Below are positions 7,632 to 15,829 of a stretch of DNA of 35,688 nt, piece after piece. The position numbers and the translations under genes were made by a program. The notes beneath the pieces are model-generated. The model had not been told where the DNA came from. It ran no database searches and saw nothing but the letters and a program-made list of their open reading frames with translations. The stretch is from NCBI GenBank assembly GCA_030656095.1, contig JAUSOU010000081.1, positions 1 through 35,688 of the forward strand, in the 5' to 3' direction. The DNA comes from Thermovirgaceae bacterium. GTDB lineage: Bacteria; Synergistota; Synergistia; Synergistales; Thermovirgaceae. Every line of letters begins with the position of its first letter. Positions within the stretch are counted from its first letter, which is position 1.

Positions 7632-8413
7632 AAAAGAAGCGGGGAGAGGACCCCGGTCATTATTTCGAGGGTCTTTATGGTAGGTATGCCCTTTATTGTG
7701 CGGAATGAGTGGTCGGCTCCCTCGATGACGATGAAGTTTTTACTGTCTGCCGGGAGAGGGGCCGCGGAAACCAGATCTCTGCACGATCTTTCGGAGAAGG
7801 TCAAATCGAGCGACCCGTAGAACGAGAGCAGCCTTTTGCCCCTCAGGTTCCGGGCCGATTCGAGAAGCACTTCTTCCGGGGGCAAGGTATCGAGGATGGG
7901 GAGAGCGAGTGATGATGCCGCCTCGGGTCGGATGAATGATCCGGTACCCCCGAGAGCTATCCCTGACGGCGTGAAGGAAAGCCCGCTCTGTCCGCGTGCC
8001 GCGAGGACCGCATGGATGCCTCCCAGGGAGAAGCCGAAGATCCAGAGGTTTTTTGAGCCAATTTCCCCGACGGCCGCCTCGACCCCTGCGACAGCATCTG
8101 CATGATCCTGGACGAAGGTCTTGCCGCTGAAGGCGGCGTGGGCCCATGCGTCGCGGTCCGTTCCGAAGGTCTCCCTGTCGCGCCTCCTGCGGCTGGTCTC
8201 CACGATGGCGCACCAGGCGCCCTCGTGTGAGATCATGCGGGCGAGATCGCCGTACTTGTTTCCCGGTTGAGGGTTTGCGCATCCGTGGACGCCGTGAAGC
8301 AGGACGACAAGATGTGCTGTGTCCTTCTTTGCCTTCGGTCCCAGTATGTGAACGGGCACAAGGCCGTCTCCAAAAGAGCCTTTTGCGTGGGTGGTTCTGA
8401 ACGCAGGATTCAA
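7628..8413 (-). CDS. alpha/beta hydrolase (dienelactone-hydrolase-like)
   Basis: A 261-residue soluble alpha/beta hydrolase. The probable catalytic triad is Ser129 in the elbow GFSLGG, Asp203 in GSLD and His235 in GADHSF; VVLLHGVHG near residue 36 is the oxyanion-hole strand. No signal peptide is present. The substrate is unknown; an esterase or peptidase role is possible. The start is TTG at 8413 in a purine-rich context (AAGGGG, CCGGGG); I see no in-frame ATG upstream. The gene converges on the prepilin peptidase with a four-base overlap. Confidence 0.8.
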   Translation of the reverse strand: MNPAFRTTHAKGSFGDGLVPVHILGPKAKKDTAHLVVLLHGVHGCANPQPGNKYGDLARMISHEGAWCAIVETSRRRRDRETFGTDRDAWAHAAFSGKTFVQDHADAVAGVEAAVGEIGSKNLWIFGFSLGGIHAVLAARGQSGLSFTPSGIALGGTGSFIRPEAASSLALPILDTLPPEEVLLESARNLRGKRLLSFYGSLDLTFSERSCRDLVSAAPLPADSKNFIVIEGADHSFRTIKGIPTIKTLEIMTGVLSPLLF

Positions 8414-8486
8414 CCCCGGAACCCCTTTCGCCTATAATTGTGCCAATGGTGCTTCAGATATATAGCTCGCTGGTTCTTTGAGCATA

Positions 8487-8515
8487 TTGAGTTTATCATA
8501 GTGACGTGTTTTAAT
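8487..8515 (+). promoter_or_regulatory. sigma70-type promoter for the GAF/GGDEF-like gene
   Basis: TTGAGT, a 17-base spacer and TTTAAT fit the sigma70 consensus well. The predicted start (about 8522) lies downstream of the ATG at 8514, which supports ATG 8550 as the real start codon. Confidence 0.6.
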
Positions 8516-8549
8516 GAATTACTCTGTTTCCTTGAAGGGGGATCGTCTC

Positions 8550-9920
8550 ATGTCCACGGTCTGCGAGTGGCTAAAATCCAATAATCTCCAGGGCATCTGC
8601 GGAGAGATACTCTCCTTGATATCCATGCCGCTGATGGCGGGAAGGGTCCTGGATGACGAACTGATCGTGGAGGAGGCAAACGACAACCTCAGGGAGTTTC
8701 TGCGCGAATCCATCAAGGATCTCCCGGAAAGCGCCGAAAATCTTTTTTCTAACATTCAGGGCCCGCTCGACATGCTCCCTCTTGAGGAGGGCGCCCGCGG
8801 CAATGGGTGGACGCGCAGGAAGTGGCCCCTGGTGAAGGGCGAGTACGAACTGGAACTTTTCTGCTGGGGCGACGGCGGAGGCCGTTTTGTGGCGTTCTTC
8901 GACGACCTGACGCCCCACGAGGTTCACTCAAGGCTCATGATATTGAAGGAAAGAATTCTCTTCCTCATGAATCTCTACGACGCGAAGGGGATGATCCCCC
9001 AGATGCTCACTGAATTGGTCGAACACCTGGAGGTCGACTGGGCTGGGATCTTCGTCTGGGACGGCGCCCGTGAGAACTGGGTCCTTTCGGGGGAGGAAGC
9101 CAACCCGGCGGAGTTCTCTCAGGAGGCCTACCGCAACGCGGTGACGTTCGCCAGAAGGATTTCGGAGACCAGGGGAGGCCCATTCGGGCATCAGTTCGGC
9201 GGACTGGCCATCCAGGAAGGATCCCAGTGGTGGATCCCGTGGTCTTTGGAAGCTGATGAGTGGAGACTGCTTCTTTCCGAGGCGGGTTTCGAATCGCTCT
9301 TTGCCGGAGTTCTGTTGACCGGGTCCAGTCCCGCGGTCCTGCTCTGTCTTTCGAGAGAATCCGGGGGTTTCGCCAAAATCAACAGGGACGTTCTGGAGTC
9401 TATCTGGCCCGTCTTTCTGTCGCTTGCCGAGAGGAACCGGGCCGTATCCGGGATTACCAAACTGTACACTCGCGACCCGGTTACGGGTCTTTACGCCCGG
9501 AACATGATGCACCGCATCACCAAACTGGAGATGAACAGGGCCAGACGCTACCGCTACCCGCTGTCGGTAATTTCCGTAAAGGTGAACAATATGAGAACCA
9601 TCAGGGACAAGGGCGGGATAGAGGCCGTGGACGAGACCTCACAGCGGCTGTCGAGACAGGTTCTCAAGAACCTGAGGAACGTGGACATAGGAGGACGGCT
9701 CGAAGACGACCACATGGTCCTGCTGCTCCCCCATACTCCCATCGAAGGGGCCAATATTGTCTCAGGACGCCTCGCGTCACAGGTCTCGGGGTTGTCGCCG
9801 TTTCCCGCGCTTCCGCTTGACGTTTCGGTCAAGACCGCTGCAATGGACGAAGAGTGTGCCGGACCGGAGGAGCTGCTTGCAAAAATCGGCTATGCGTGGT
9901 TGCCCGAGGCCGGGTCATGA
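8550..9920 (+). CDS. GAF-containing protein with degenerate GGDEF domain
   Basis: A 456-residue cytoplasmic signalling protein. Residues about 20-130 look PAS-like, about 140-290 GAF-like, and about 300-450 match a GGDEF domain: RDPVTGLYARN corresponds to D.LTGL.NR, and VLLLPHTPIEGA to the C-terminal part. The catalytic signature is lost: where diguanylate cyclases have GG[D/E]EF this protein has RLEDD (about residues 383-387). It is therefore probably not a cyclase and may act as a GTP or c-di-GMP sensor or an output module. I chose ATG 8550 because AAGGGGGA lies eight bases upstream and because the promoter at 8487-8515 would start transcription after the ATG at 8514. The aminotransferase gene converges on it with a six-base overlap. 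Confidence 0.8.
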   Translation: MSTVCEWLKSNNLQGICGEILSLISMPLMAGRVLDDELIVEEANDNLREFLRESIKDLPESAENLFSNIQGPLDMLPLEEGARGNGWTRRKWPLVKGEYELELFCWGDGGGRFVAFFDDLTPHEVHSRLMILKERILFLMNLYDAKGMIPQMLTELVEHLEVDWAGIFVWDGARENWVLSGEEANPAEFSQEAYRNAVTFARRISETRGGPFGHQFGGLAIQEGSQWWIPWSLEADEWRLLLSEAGFESLFAGVLLTGSSPAVLLCLSRESGGFAKINRDVLESIWPVFLSLAERNRAVSGITKLYTRDPVTGLYARNMMHRITKLEMNRARRYRYPLSVISVKVNNMRTIRDKGGIEAVDETSQRLSRQVLKNLRNVDIGGRLEDDHMVLLLPHTPIEGANIVSGRLASQVSGLSPFPALPLDVSVKTAAMDEECAGPEELLAKIGYAWLPEAGS

Positions 9921-11021
9921 CACTCCAGAAAGAAGCGCAAGTGCCCTTTCCAGGTCTTCGGGCGGGGGGACCCTCAGCCTGACCGCGGAGTCGTCCAGGT
10001 CCAGGTAGCCCGAGCCCGGTTCGCTGTCAATACCCGCCTGGGCCAGTATCTCGAAGAGATTTCCCCTCCGGTGCCGGATCATCATTATCGGCGATGAAGG
10101 ATGGGTATCGGCCACCTCAATAAAACTGTTTCGCTTCAGGATTTTTATTATTGCGCCCTTGGCCTCAAGAACGTATTTTTTTGTCTCCTGGAGGAAGTCG
10201 TTATCCTCCAGGGCGGCCAGCGCGGCCTCGATGCCGGGAAGGCTCACCGAAAAGGGCGGCTGGAGCATGTTGAATATCTGCATCAGCTCCAGGTCGCGTA
10301 TCACGCCATATCCCACGCGCATTCCGGCAAGTCCCCAGGCTTTTGAGAACGATCTGGTCACGATGCAGTTGGGGGAATCGATATTTACGGCTGATTCCCG
10401 GGTCGGGAGGTAGTCGCCGTAGGCCTCGTCCACGATCACCCAGCACCCCCTCTCGCGGCATTCATCCACGATGACCTTAAGGTCTTCCAGGGGCAGCACC
10501 TGGCCGGTGGGGTTGTGGGGTCTGTCGATGTAGAGGACGTGCGGCCGCTGCCGTGCGGCCCGTTTCCATGTCTCCAGGTTTGCCTCGAAGCGGGGTGGTT
10601 TGAGAATAACAGGGTGGTAGCGGACGCTCCCCTGCATGGCCTGCAGGGGCATGTCCGTGAACTGCGGTGAGACCCCGGAAAGCAGTGAGCCCGGCGGAAG
10701 AAGAAGGCGTATCAGTGTGATCAGGACGTCGATGCACCCGTGGCCGAGAACGATGTTATCCTCGAGATCGGCTATCTCCAGGTATCTTGCTATGGCCGCG
10801 GTGAGGCTCCTTGCGACTGTGGGTGGATATTGGCATATATCCCACTTGTGGCACGATTTCAGGACACGCCTGACCGCCGGAGGCACACCCAGGGGGTTTG
10901 TGCCAAGGCCGCAGTTGATCAGAAGCGAGCTTGGGTTGCGGTGCAATTGGCTGGTGTTCCTTTTGGCGTAACTTTCGTTGGTGATGTGTAGAATATGACG
11001 CGGCAGACGTCCTTGCCACAC
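9915..11021 (-). CDS. PLP-dependent aminotransferase, class I/II (HisC/CobD-like)
   Basis: A 368-residue fold-type I PLP enzyme. The PLP lysine is Lys227 in TRSFSKAWGLAGMRVGYG. Asn170 (RPHNPTGQ) and Asp198 (VDEAYGDY) are the other cofactor contacts. The early motif NCGLGTNPLGVPPAV and the C-terminal RLRVPPPED arginine place it close to histidinol-phosphate aminotransferases and L-threonine-O-3-phosphate decarboxylases (CobD). I cannot decide between the two. I chose GTG at 11021 because GGGGAGGG lies six bases upstream; the longer frame to 11129 would run into the 6S RNA gene on the other strand. It is transcribed divergently from that RNA. Confidence 0.82.
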   Translation of the reverse strand: MWQGRLPRHILHITNESYAKRNTSQLHRNPSSLLINCGLGTNPLGVPPAVRRVLKSCHKWDICQYPPTVARSLTAAIARYLEIADLEDNIVLGHGCIDVLITLIRLLLPPGSLLSGVSPQFTDMPLQAMQGSVRYHPVILKPPRFEANLETWKRAARQRPHVLYIDRPHNPTGQVLPLEDLKVIVDECRERGCWVIVDEAYGDYLPTRESAVNIDSPNCIVTRSFSKAWGLAGMRVGYGVIRDLELMQIFNMLQPPFSVSLPGIEAALAALEDNDFLQETKKYVLEAKGAIIKILKRNSFIEVADTHPSSPIMMIRHRRGNLFEILAQAGIDSEPGSGYLDLDDSAVRLRVPPPEDLERALALLSGVS

Positions 11022-11050
11022 GATGATCCCTCCCCTTTGTTCGCTCGTGC

Positions 11051-11056
11051 TATAAT
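11051..11056 (+). promoter_or_regulatory. -10 element for 6S RNA
   Basis: A perfect TATAAT lies about 25-30 bases upstream of the closing stem of the 6S RNA candidate. I find no good -35 hexamer. Confidence 0.4.
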
Positions 11057-11079
11057 ACCGGTGTAACGGGCAAAAGAGA

Positions 11080-11262
11080 ACAGGGCCCTGCGGTGTTCGT
11101 GAACATAGTGAAGTGCCTTGAGCCAACACCCGGTTTGGGGAGACTGTTCTACCTGCCGGCAGTGGTGGCGCGAAGGCGCTGCCTTCGCTGAGGCGGGTGA
11201 GGTTGCCACCTTTTAGGATCGGGTCAAGGCCTTCGTGTCACGGCACTCGCGGGGGCATTTTT
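11080..11262 (+). ncRNA. ssrS: 6S RNA (RNA polymerase regulator)
   Basis: This 313-base gap between divergent genes folds like 6S RNA of about 180 nt. The closing stem pairs GCCCTGCG (11085-11092) with CGCGGGGGC (11248-11256), then GTG with CAC and CGTGA (11098-11102) with TCACG (11238-11242). The next helix pairs GCCTTGA (about 11115-11121) with TCAAGGC (11224-11230), leaving the large central bulge that imitates an open promoter and binds sigma70-RNA polymerase. A GC-rich terminal hairpin fills 11150-11200. The right end is followed by ATTTTTC, a terminator-like tail. The position just upstream of a HAD gene and rarA agrees with rarA-linked 6S genes I recall in other bacteria. The call rests on the fold and size, not on a covariance-model score. 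Confidence 0.75.
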
Positions 11263-11334
11263 CAGGCGGCGGGGCATGGAGGCTTTTCGTCTTCATACCC
11301 CGTTTTCTTTAATTATATCAGGGAGGTAGTTCCC

Positions 11335-12309
11335 ATGAGCATCCCCCCCCCATTCTGGCACCCTTCCCTCGCCCATGGATTCATACTCGACTGGGACGGG
11401 GTTCTGGCCGATACCAAACTCGACTTTGCCCCCATCAGGGCCAAATATTTCAATGGAGAGCGCCTCCCGCTGGTCGAGGCGGCGGACCGGTTGGAACCGT
11501 CTGAGAGAGAAGCTCTCGAACGCGACCTTTACGACCTCGAGATGGAGGGGGCAAGGAGGGCTACGCCCGTGGAAGGGGCTCACGATCTGCTTGAGTGGTT
11601 GAAGCGATCCCGGATCCCCTGGGCTGTGGTTTCGAGGAACTGCCGTGACTCCATCTGCGAGGCAGCTAAAAGATGCGGCATCGAACTCCCTCCGACGGTG
11701 CTCTCGCGGGACGAGGGGCCGCTTAAACCCGACCCGCAGGCTCTCTGGGCAGCAGCTGGAGCACTAGGTATTGAGCCTGGGCGATGCGTGATGATAGGGG
11801 ATTTTGTCTACGACCTCTACGGAGCCAAAAGGGCGGGGATGCGAGCCGTTCTGGTCGAACGCGTGGTGCCGGAGTGGCAGAGATGGGCGGATCTCTCCTT
11901 TGAACGCCTGGAGGAGCTGGTCCGCTCACTGACCTGTCCCGAGGCGTTTGTCCCCGGGGAGTACAGGGAACTGGTTGTGAAAAAAGGGCGCGACTGGCTG
12001 GAAAGGGCCTGGGCGCTTGATGTTGCCCTGCCCGAATCCGTCCCCGGAGTGTTTCGGATAGCCCTTGAGGCCGCGAGGCTGGGAGTTGGCAGCGTCCGGG
12101 TTCCGGAATCGGCCCGCCTCTCGCTTGAGCAGTGGGATGATGCTCCTTTCCTGTCGATTTCGATGGTGGACCGCCCCCTGGGTGATTCGCTGGCCCAGGT
12201 CATCCGTGAGAGGTTCCCGCAGGTCTCTTTCTCCGGGGATGGTTCCAGGAGAACTCTTCCCGATGATCCTTCAAGGGTGGAGGAGGTGCTGATCTCATGG
12301 CTGACTTAG
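11335..12309 (+). CDS. HAD-superfamily hydrolase with an extra C-terminal domain
   Basis: A 324-residue protein. Residues 1 to about 200 are a haloacid-dehalogenase phosphatase: nucleophile Asp19 and acid/base Asp21 in ILDWDGVLAD, VVSRN (motif II), LKPDP (motif III lysine) and GDFVYDLYGA (motif IV). Residues about 205-324 form a second domain I do not recognise, much longer than a standard phosphoglycolate-phosphatase-like enzyme would have. The start ATG 11335 has GGGAGGT seven bases upstream; the longer frame (from 11197) lies inside the 6S RNA. It overlaps rarA by 13 bases, so the two are co-translated. Substrate unknown. Confidence 0.85.
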   Translation: MSIPPPFWHPSLAHGFILDWDGVLADTKLDFAPIRAKYFNGERLPLVEAADRLEPSEREALERDLYDLEMEGARRATPVEGAHDLLEWLKRSRIPWAVVSRNCRDSICEAAKRCGIELPPTVLSRDEGPLKPDPQALWAAAGALGIEPGRCVMIGDFVYDLYGAKRAGMRAVLVERVVPEWQRWADLSFERLEELVRSLTCPEAFVPGEYRELVVKKGRDWLERAWALDVALPESVPGVFRIALEAARLGVGSVRVPESARLSLEQWDDAPFLSISMVDRPLGDSLAQVIRERFPQVSFSGDGSRRTLPDDPSRVEEVLISWLT

Positions 12310-13706
12310 ACGGTGGGCGAACCCTTTGGGACGATCTGTCCCCTGGAAGGGACGTATCCGCCAGCAAGTGGGAGACTCCCCTCGCCGAGCGGATGCGCCC
12401 AAGGATGCTGGAGGAGATGGCCGGACAGGCGCATCTCATCTCGAAGGGGGCTCCCCTTTCGCGCGCTGTGACCTCGGGGCATGTTCCAAGCTGTATTCTC
12501 TACGGCCCTCCCGGTGTTGGAAAGACGACCATAGCCCGCCTGATGGCCTCCATGACGGAGCGGGACTTCCTGGAGATCAACGCCGTCTCGGCCAATATCG
12601 CGGCCCTTAGGGATCTTGTCGCCGAGGCGAAGCACCTGAAAAACATGAGCGGCCGCACACCTGTTGCCTTTGTGGACGAGATCTACCACTTCAACAGGCA
12701 GCAGCAGAATGCCCTGCTTCCTTCAGTGGAGCGCGGCGATCTGGTTCTCATGGGCACCACCACGGAAAATCCCTGGTTCGAGATCAACAAGACACTCCTT
12801 TCACGAATGATTGTGTACGAGCTTCGTCCGCTCAAAGCCGAGGACATAACCGTGGTGCTGGAAAGAGCCCTTGCCGACAGGGAGCGGGGTCTCGGGGAAC
12901 TGGAACTGTCCGCCTCTCCCGAAACTTTTATGGAGATAGCCCTGGGGGCGGGAGGGGATGCCCGCCAGGCGCTGACACGACTGGAACTGGCCGCGCTTGC
13001 CACCGCAACAGGGGGAGGCCGCGTCATCGAAATAGAGACGGTGAGAAAGGCAGCCCCGAAAGCCCTCCAGCGCTACGACCGCGACCAGGACGATCATCAC
13101 CGGATAATCTCTGCCCTGATCAAGAGCATGCGCGGATCGGACCCCGACGCTGCCGTCTACTGGCTCGGAAGGCTGGTGGCCGGGGGCGAGGACATCCGTT
13201 TTGTGGCGAGGCGCCTTGTTGTTTTTGCGGCGGAGGATGTGGGTCTTGCCGACCCCAGGGCCATTTCGGTGGCGGCGTCAGCGGCGTACGCATCGGACAT
13301 GGTCGGTCTTCCCGAGGCCAGGATCATTCTCTCCGAGGCCGTCATCTACCTTTCGATGGCTCCAAAAAGCAACAGCGCCTACCTGGCCATTGACGCCGCC
13401 CTTTCGGCGATAGAGAAGGGCGACATGCAGGAGGTTCCCCTCCATCTCAGGCCGGGGGGAGAGGGGTACAAATACCCCCACGACAGCCCGGGGCACTGGG
13501 TGGCGCAGAAGTACATGGACGAACAGAGGAAGTTCTATTTTCCGGGTGTCCTAGGAGAGGAGCCTGAGATAGCGCGGCGCCACGCGCTACAGGGTGATGG
13601 CGATGACCCCTCCGACGACAAGGATGATCCCTCCCGCGATACGGGGGGTCAGTCTCTCCCGAAGGACCAGGGTCGCAAAGACGGCCGACAGGAAGGGGCG
13701 CACTGA
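12297..13706 (+). CDS. rarA: replication-associated recombination protein A (RarA/MgsA AAA+ ATPase)
   Basis: A 469-residue AAA+ ATPase of the clamp-loader clade that acts at stalled replication forks. Domains: ATPase core about 28-200 with Walker A GPPGVGKTT (70-78) and Walker B VAFVDEIYHFN (123-133; most relatives have DEIHRFN), sensor 1 GTTTENP, a lid with GGDARQAL, then the MgsA C-terminal tetramerisation region (MRGSDPDAAVYWLGRL, SKSN-like APKSNSAYLAID, and GYKYPHD near the end). Normal family sequence ends around residue 430. The last 39 residues are highly polar (Asp, Gly, Lys, Arg) and are read entirely from DNA opposite the 3' end of the EamA gene. The start follows GGAGGAGG and overlaps the HAD gene. 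Confidence 0.95.
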   Translation: MADLDGGRTLWDDLSPGRDVSASKWETPLAERMRPRMLEEMAGQAHLISKGAPLSRAVTSGHVPSCILYGPPGVGKTTIARLMASMTERDFLEINAVSANIAALRDLVAEAKHLKNMSGRTPVAFVDEIYHFNRQQQNALLPSVERGDLVLMGTTTENPWFEINKTLLSRMIVYELRPLKAEDITVVLERALADRERGLGELELSASPETFMEIALGAGGDARQALTRLELAALATATGGGRVIEIETVRKAAPKALQRYDRDQDDHHRIISALIKSMRGSDPDAAVYWLGRLVAGGEDIRFVARRLVVFAAEDVGLADPRAISVAASAAYASDMVGLPEARIILSEAVIYLSMAPKSNSAYLAIDAALSAIEKGDMQEVPLHLRPGGEGYKYPHDSPGHWVAQKYMDEQRKFYFPGVLGEEPEIARRHALQGDGDDPSDDKDDPSRDTGGQSLPKDQGRKDGRQEGAH

Positions 13707-14471
13707 GGCTATGCAGGCCACGATATCGACGGGAGTGAACGAAAGGCTGTAGGTGAAGAGAAGATTGCCCACCGCAAGGCCGAGCGCCCCGGCGATGCCC
13801 ATTTCCACGAATGCCCTTAATGATATCTTCCCCAGCCCTTTTGCCCTGTCGACCATAAGGAACATGGCCCACGAGCCAATCGTGACGCTGACAGCGCGCC
13901 ACCACTCAAGCTGAGGCACCGGGATCATCTGCAAAAGAAGCTTGTTCGTGAGGATGCCGAACGTCCAGCATGCCATGGCAAGGAAGGCCGCCACGAGTCC
14001 GCTGCGTATCTGGCGCCGCCCCTCTTCATTGCCGCCGCTTGGAGATAGAAGGATCAACCCGGCCACAATGAGAGCAGCTGCTACGAATACCATGGGGCTG
14101 ACGCGTTCGCCGAGGAATATCCAGGAAGCAGGGACGACCAGAAGCGGGTAGGCGGATGTTATCGGAACGCAGATAGATACTCCAAGTTTGTGAAGTGCCG
14201 AGAAGTAGAAGAAATCGCCCAGAACAATCCAGATGAGCGAGCATGCGACGATGGAAGCCAGAATGCGGAAATCAGGCGGAGTGAAAGCCCCTGGGCCCAT
14301 AGTAAAAAGAAGAAAAAGGGCTGTGGTTGCGATATAGCCAGCGCATCGCACGGCCCCAAGACCGGCGTAGGATACGTGGTCAATTCCCCGGCGGTAAAGA
14401 ATCGGGGCTATCGCCCAGGAGACGGCAGCCAGGAAAGCGAGGGTGTAACCCGACCACTGGGTCGCCAGCAT
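13587..14471 (-). CDS. EamA/DMT-family transporter
   Basis: A 294-residue inner-membrane protein with ten predicted helices arranged as two EamA repeats of about 140 residues each, typical of drug/metabolite exporters (for example SFTPVDIVACIASVRPFLSAVFATLVLRERLTPR in repeat 2). The substrate is unknown. The gene begins nine bases after the stop of the GntR regulator and has a poor ribosome-binding site, so it probably depends on translation of that gene. GntR control of an exporter is a common arrangement. Its last 120 bases overlap the 3' end of rarA in the opposite direction. Confidence 0.88.
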   Translation of the reverse strand: MLATQWSGYTLAFLAAVSWAIAPILYRRGIDHVSYAGLGAVRCAGYIATTALFLLFTMGPGAFTPPDFRILASIVACSLIWIVLGDFFYFSALHKLGVSICVPITSAYPLLVVPASWIFLGERVSPMVFVAAALIVAGLILLSPSGGNEEGRRQIRSGLVAAFLAMACWTFGILTNKLLLQMIPVPQLEWWRAVSVTIGSWAMFLMVDRAKGLGKISLRAFVEMGIAGALGLAVGNLLFTYSLSFTPVDIVACIASVRPFLSAVFATLVLRERLTPRIAGGIILVVGGVIAITL

Positions 14472-14480
14472 AGAAGGTTC

Positions 14481-15164
14481 TTAATTATCCCTCGAAGCTG
14501 TGAGCTCCGGGTGTTCCCTGAGGTAGTTGAGGAGTCCTCCCCTCGAGCGGTCGAGGTGCGCGTGAAGTACTGTCTCCGCCTGGTCTGGGTCGCCGGTTTC
14601 GATGGCGTCGATTATAGCGACGTGCTCATGGGCGAAGGTGCTCAAGGGTATCCCCTCCACCGAATACTGGCGGCAGAGGTTGATGAGGTCCGCGATGTTG
14701 TGGAGCATCATCGTAAGATAGCGGTTTCCGGACATCTCGTAAAGCATTGCGTGGAATTTTCTGTCCTCGGTGAGATAGTGTCTTGTTTCCGTCTGGTCGG
14801 TCATCGAGGAGAAGACCGGACGCCAGCGCTCGAGCTCTTCGATGGGCTTGCTGACCGTGACAAGCCGCACGGCGATGATCTCAAGATGAGTTCTCAGGTC
14901 GTAAAGATCGGATGCATCCTTGACCGTCGGCAGCGAGACGAAAGCCCCTCGGCGCGGTTCAAGGGTCACCAGGCTCGTCTGGGCCAATTGGCGGATGGCC
15001 TCCCTGACCGGAGTGCGTGAGACCGCCAGCTTGTCGGCGAGATCTACCTCGGAGAGGCGTTCGCCGGGCCGGATCAACCCCTCTACGATGGCTTCCTTGA
15101 TCTTCTCGTAGACGATCTGCCGAAGGTCGATGTTGCGGGCGGGTGAAAGAGGATCATTCAACAT
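14481..15164 (-). CDS. GntR-family transcriptional regulator (FadR/FCD subfamily)
   Basis: A 227-residue repressor-type regulator. The winged helix-turn-helix is in residues about 15-80 (KIKEAIVEGLIRPGERLSEVDLADKLAVSRTPVREAIRQLA, the classic GntR signature). The C-terminal FCD ligand domain has the metal-binding residues Asp (DLYDLRTHLE), His (RKFHAMLYEMSGN), His (HEHVAIIDAI) and His (LHAHLDR). The start ATG 15164 has AGGAGGCGG upstream; the 32-residue extension of the longer frame would overlap its own operator. A near-perfect 50-bp dyad lies directly upstream, so it probably represses its own operon with the EamA gene. Confidence 0.93.
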   Translation of the reverse strand: MLNDPLSPARNIDLRQIVYEKIKEAIVEGLIRPGERLSEVDLADKLAVSRTPVREAIRQLAQTSLVTLEPRRGAFVSLPTVKDASDLYDLRTHLEIIAVRLVTVSKPIEELERWRPVFSSMTDQTETRHYLTEDRKFHAMLYEMSGNRYLTMMLHNIADLINLCRQYSVEGIPLSTFAHEHVAIIDAIETGDPDQAETVLHAHLDRSRGGLLNYLREHPELTASRDN

Positions 15165-15179
15165 AGAACCGCCTCCTGT

Positions 15180-15229
15180 TAAAAAATGTCGAGCGTATAC
15201 TCTGTTCATTATACACTCGACATTTTTTA
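15180..15229 (-). promoter_or_regulatory. GntR operator/promoter, long perfect dyad
   Basis: A 14-bp arm with core AAAAAATGTCGAG (15181-15193) is mirrored by CTCGACATTTTTT (15216-15228), and inner GTATA/TATAC arms pair as well, giving 19 of 20 pairs around a ten-base centre. On the minus strand a TATAAT lies inside the dyad, so repressor binding would block the promoter. The dyad ends 15 bases before the GntR start codon. Confidence 0.8.
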
Positions 15230-15243
15230 CAAGGTCATACTTC

Positions 15244-15765
15244 TCATCTGTTTTCTTCACATTCGCGGTTTATCTTGTCGGTCCAGAGCGAAAGGGCATA
15301 TATGGCGTCGGAAAGGCGGTTTATCCATGCGTAGGGGGCGTCGCCGATATCTCCATCCCTGTGGAGCGCGACGGCCAGCCTCTCTGCCCGGCGAGCGATG
15401 GTTCTGGCCAGGTGGAGCGCGGCCCCGGGGAGAGAATCTCCGGGGCGCACGAAACGAAATGTTTCACCGAGTATTGCGTGAACCTTTTCGACGATCTCTT
15501 CAAGCGTTGCAGGGTCCGGTTCGGGAATTCCGGGAAAGAGAGCCAGGTAACCCATAACAGATCCCATGTCGTTCTCTATTCTGAGGAGCTCTTCCCTGAT
15601 GCCTTCCGTGCAACAGGATGCTCTGGCCAGGCCGATGGCGGCCTGGCATTCGTCGATGGTGCCGTAAAGATTCACCCTCGGGTGGTCCTTGGGCACACGA
15701 GTCCCATTGCCGAGACTTGTGGTTCCCTTGTCACCGTCCTTGGTGGTGATCCAGGATTTCGTCAT
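15244..15765 (-). CDS. cob(I)yrinic acid a,c-diamide adenosyltransferase (PduO-type ATR)
   Basis: A 173-residue ATP:cob(I)alamin adenosyltransferase of the PduO family, which makes adenosylcobalamin. Signatures: TTKDGDKGTTSLGNGTRVPKDHPRVNLYGTIDEC at the N-terminus (ATP-binding loop) and ARRAERLAV plus NRLSDAIYALS near the C-terminus. Length is normal. GGAGGC lies eight bases before the ATG. It follows the cysteine-rich protein gene by 64 bases, so the two may be co-transcribed. The GntR promoter region starts right after its stop. No B12-dependent enzyme is in the window. Confidence 0.93.
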   Translation of the reverse strand: MTKSWITTKDGDKGTTSLGNGTRVPKDHPRVNLYGTIDECQAAIGLARASCCTEGIREELLRIENDMGSVMGYLALFPGIPEPDPATLEEIVEKVHAILGETFRFVRPGDSLPGAALHLARTIARRAERLAVALHRDGDIGDAPYAWINRLSDAIYALSLWTDKINRECEENR

Positions 15766-15829
15766 GGCATTGCCTCCGTGAGGATTGGTTTTTGAGTCGG
15801 CAGCCGACGGCAGCCGTGTGCTATACGCC

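Noticed and set aside
11197-11334. 46-codon N-terminal extension of the HAD hydrolase
   Set aside because: It lies inside the 6S RNA candidate and has no ribosome-binding site; ATG 11335 has a strong one.
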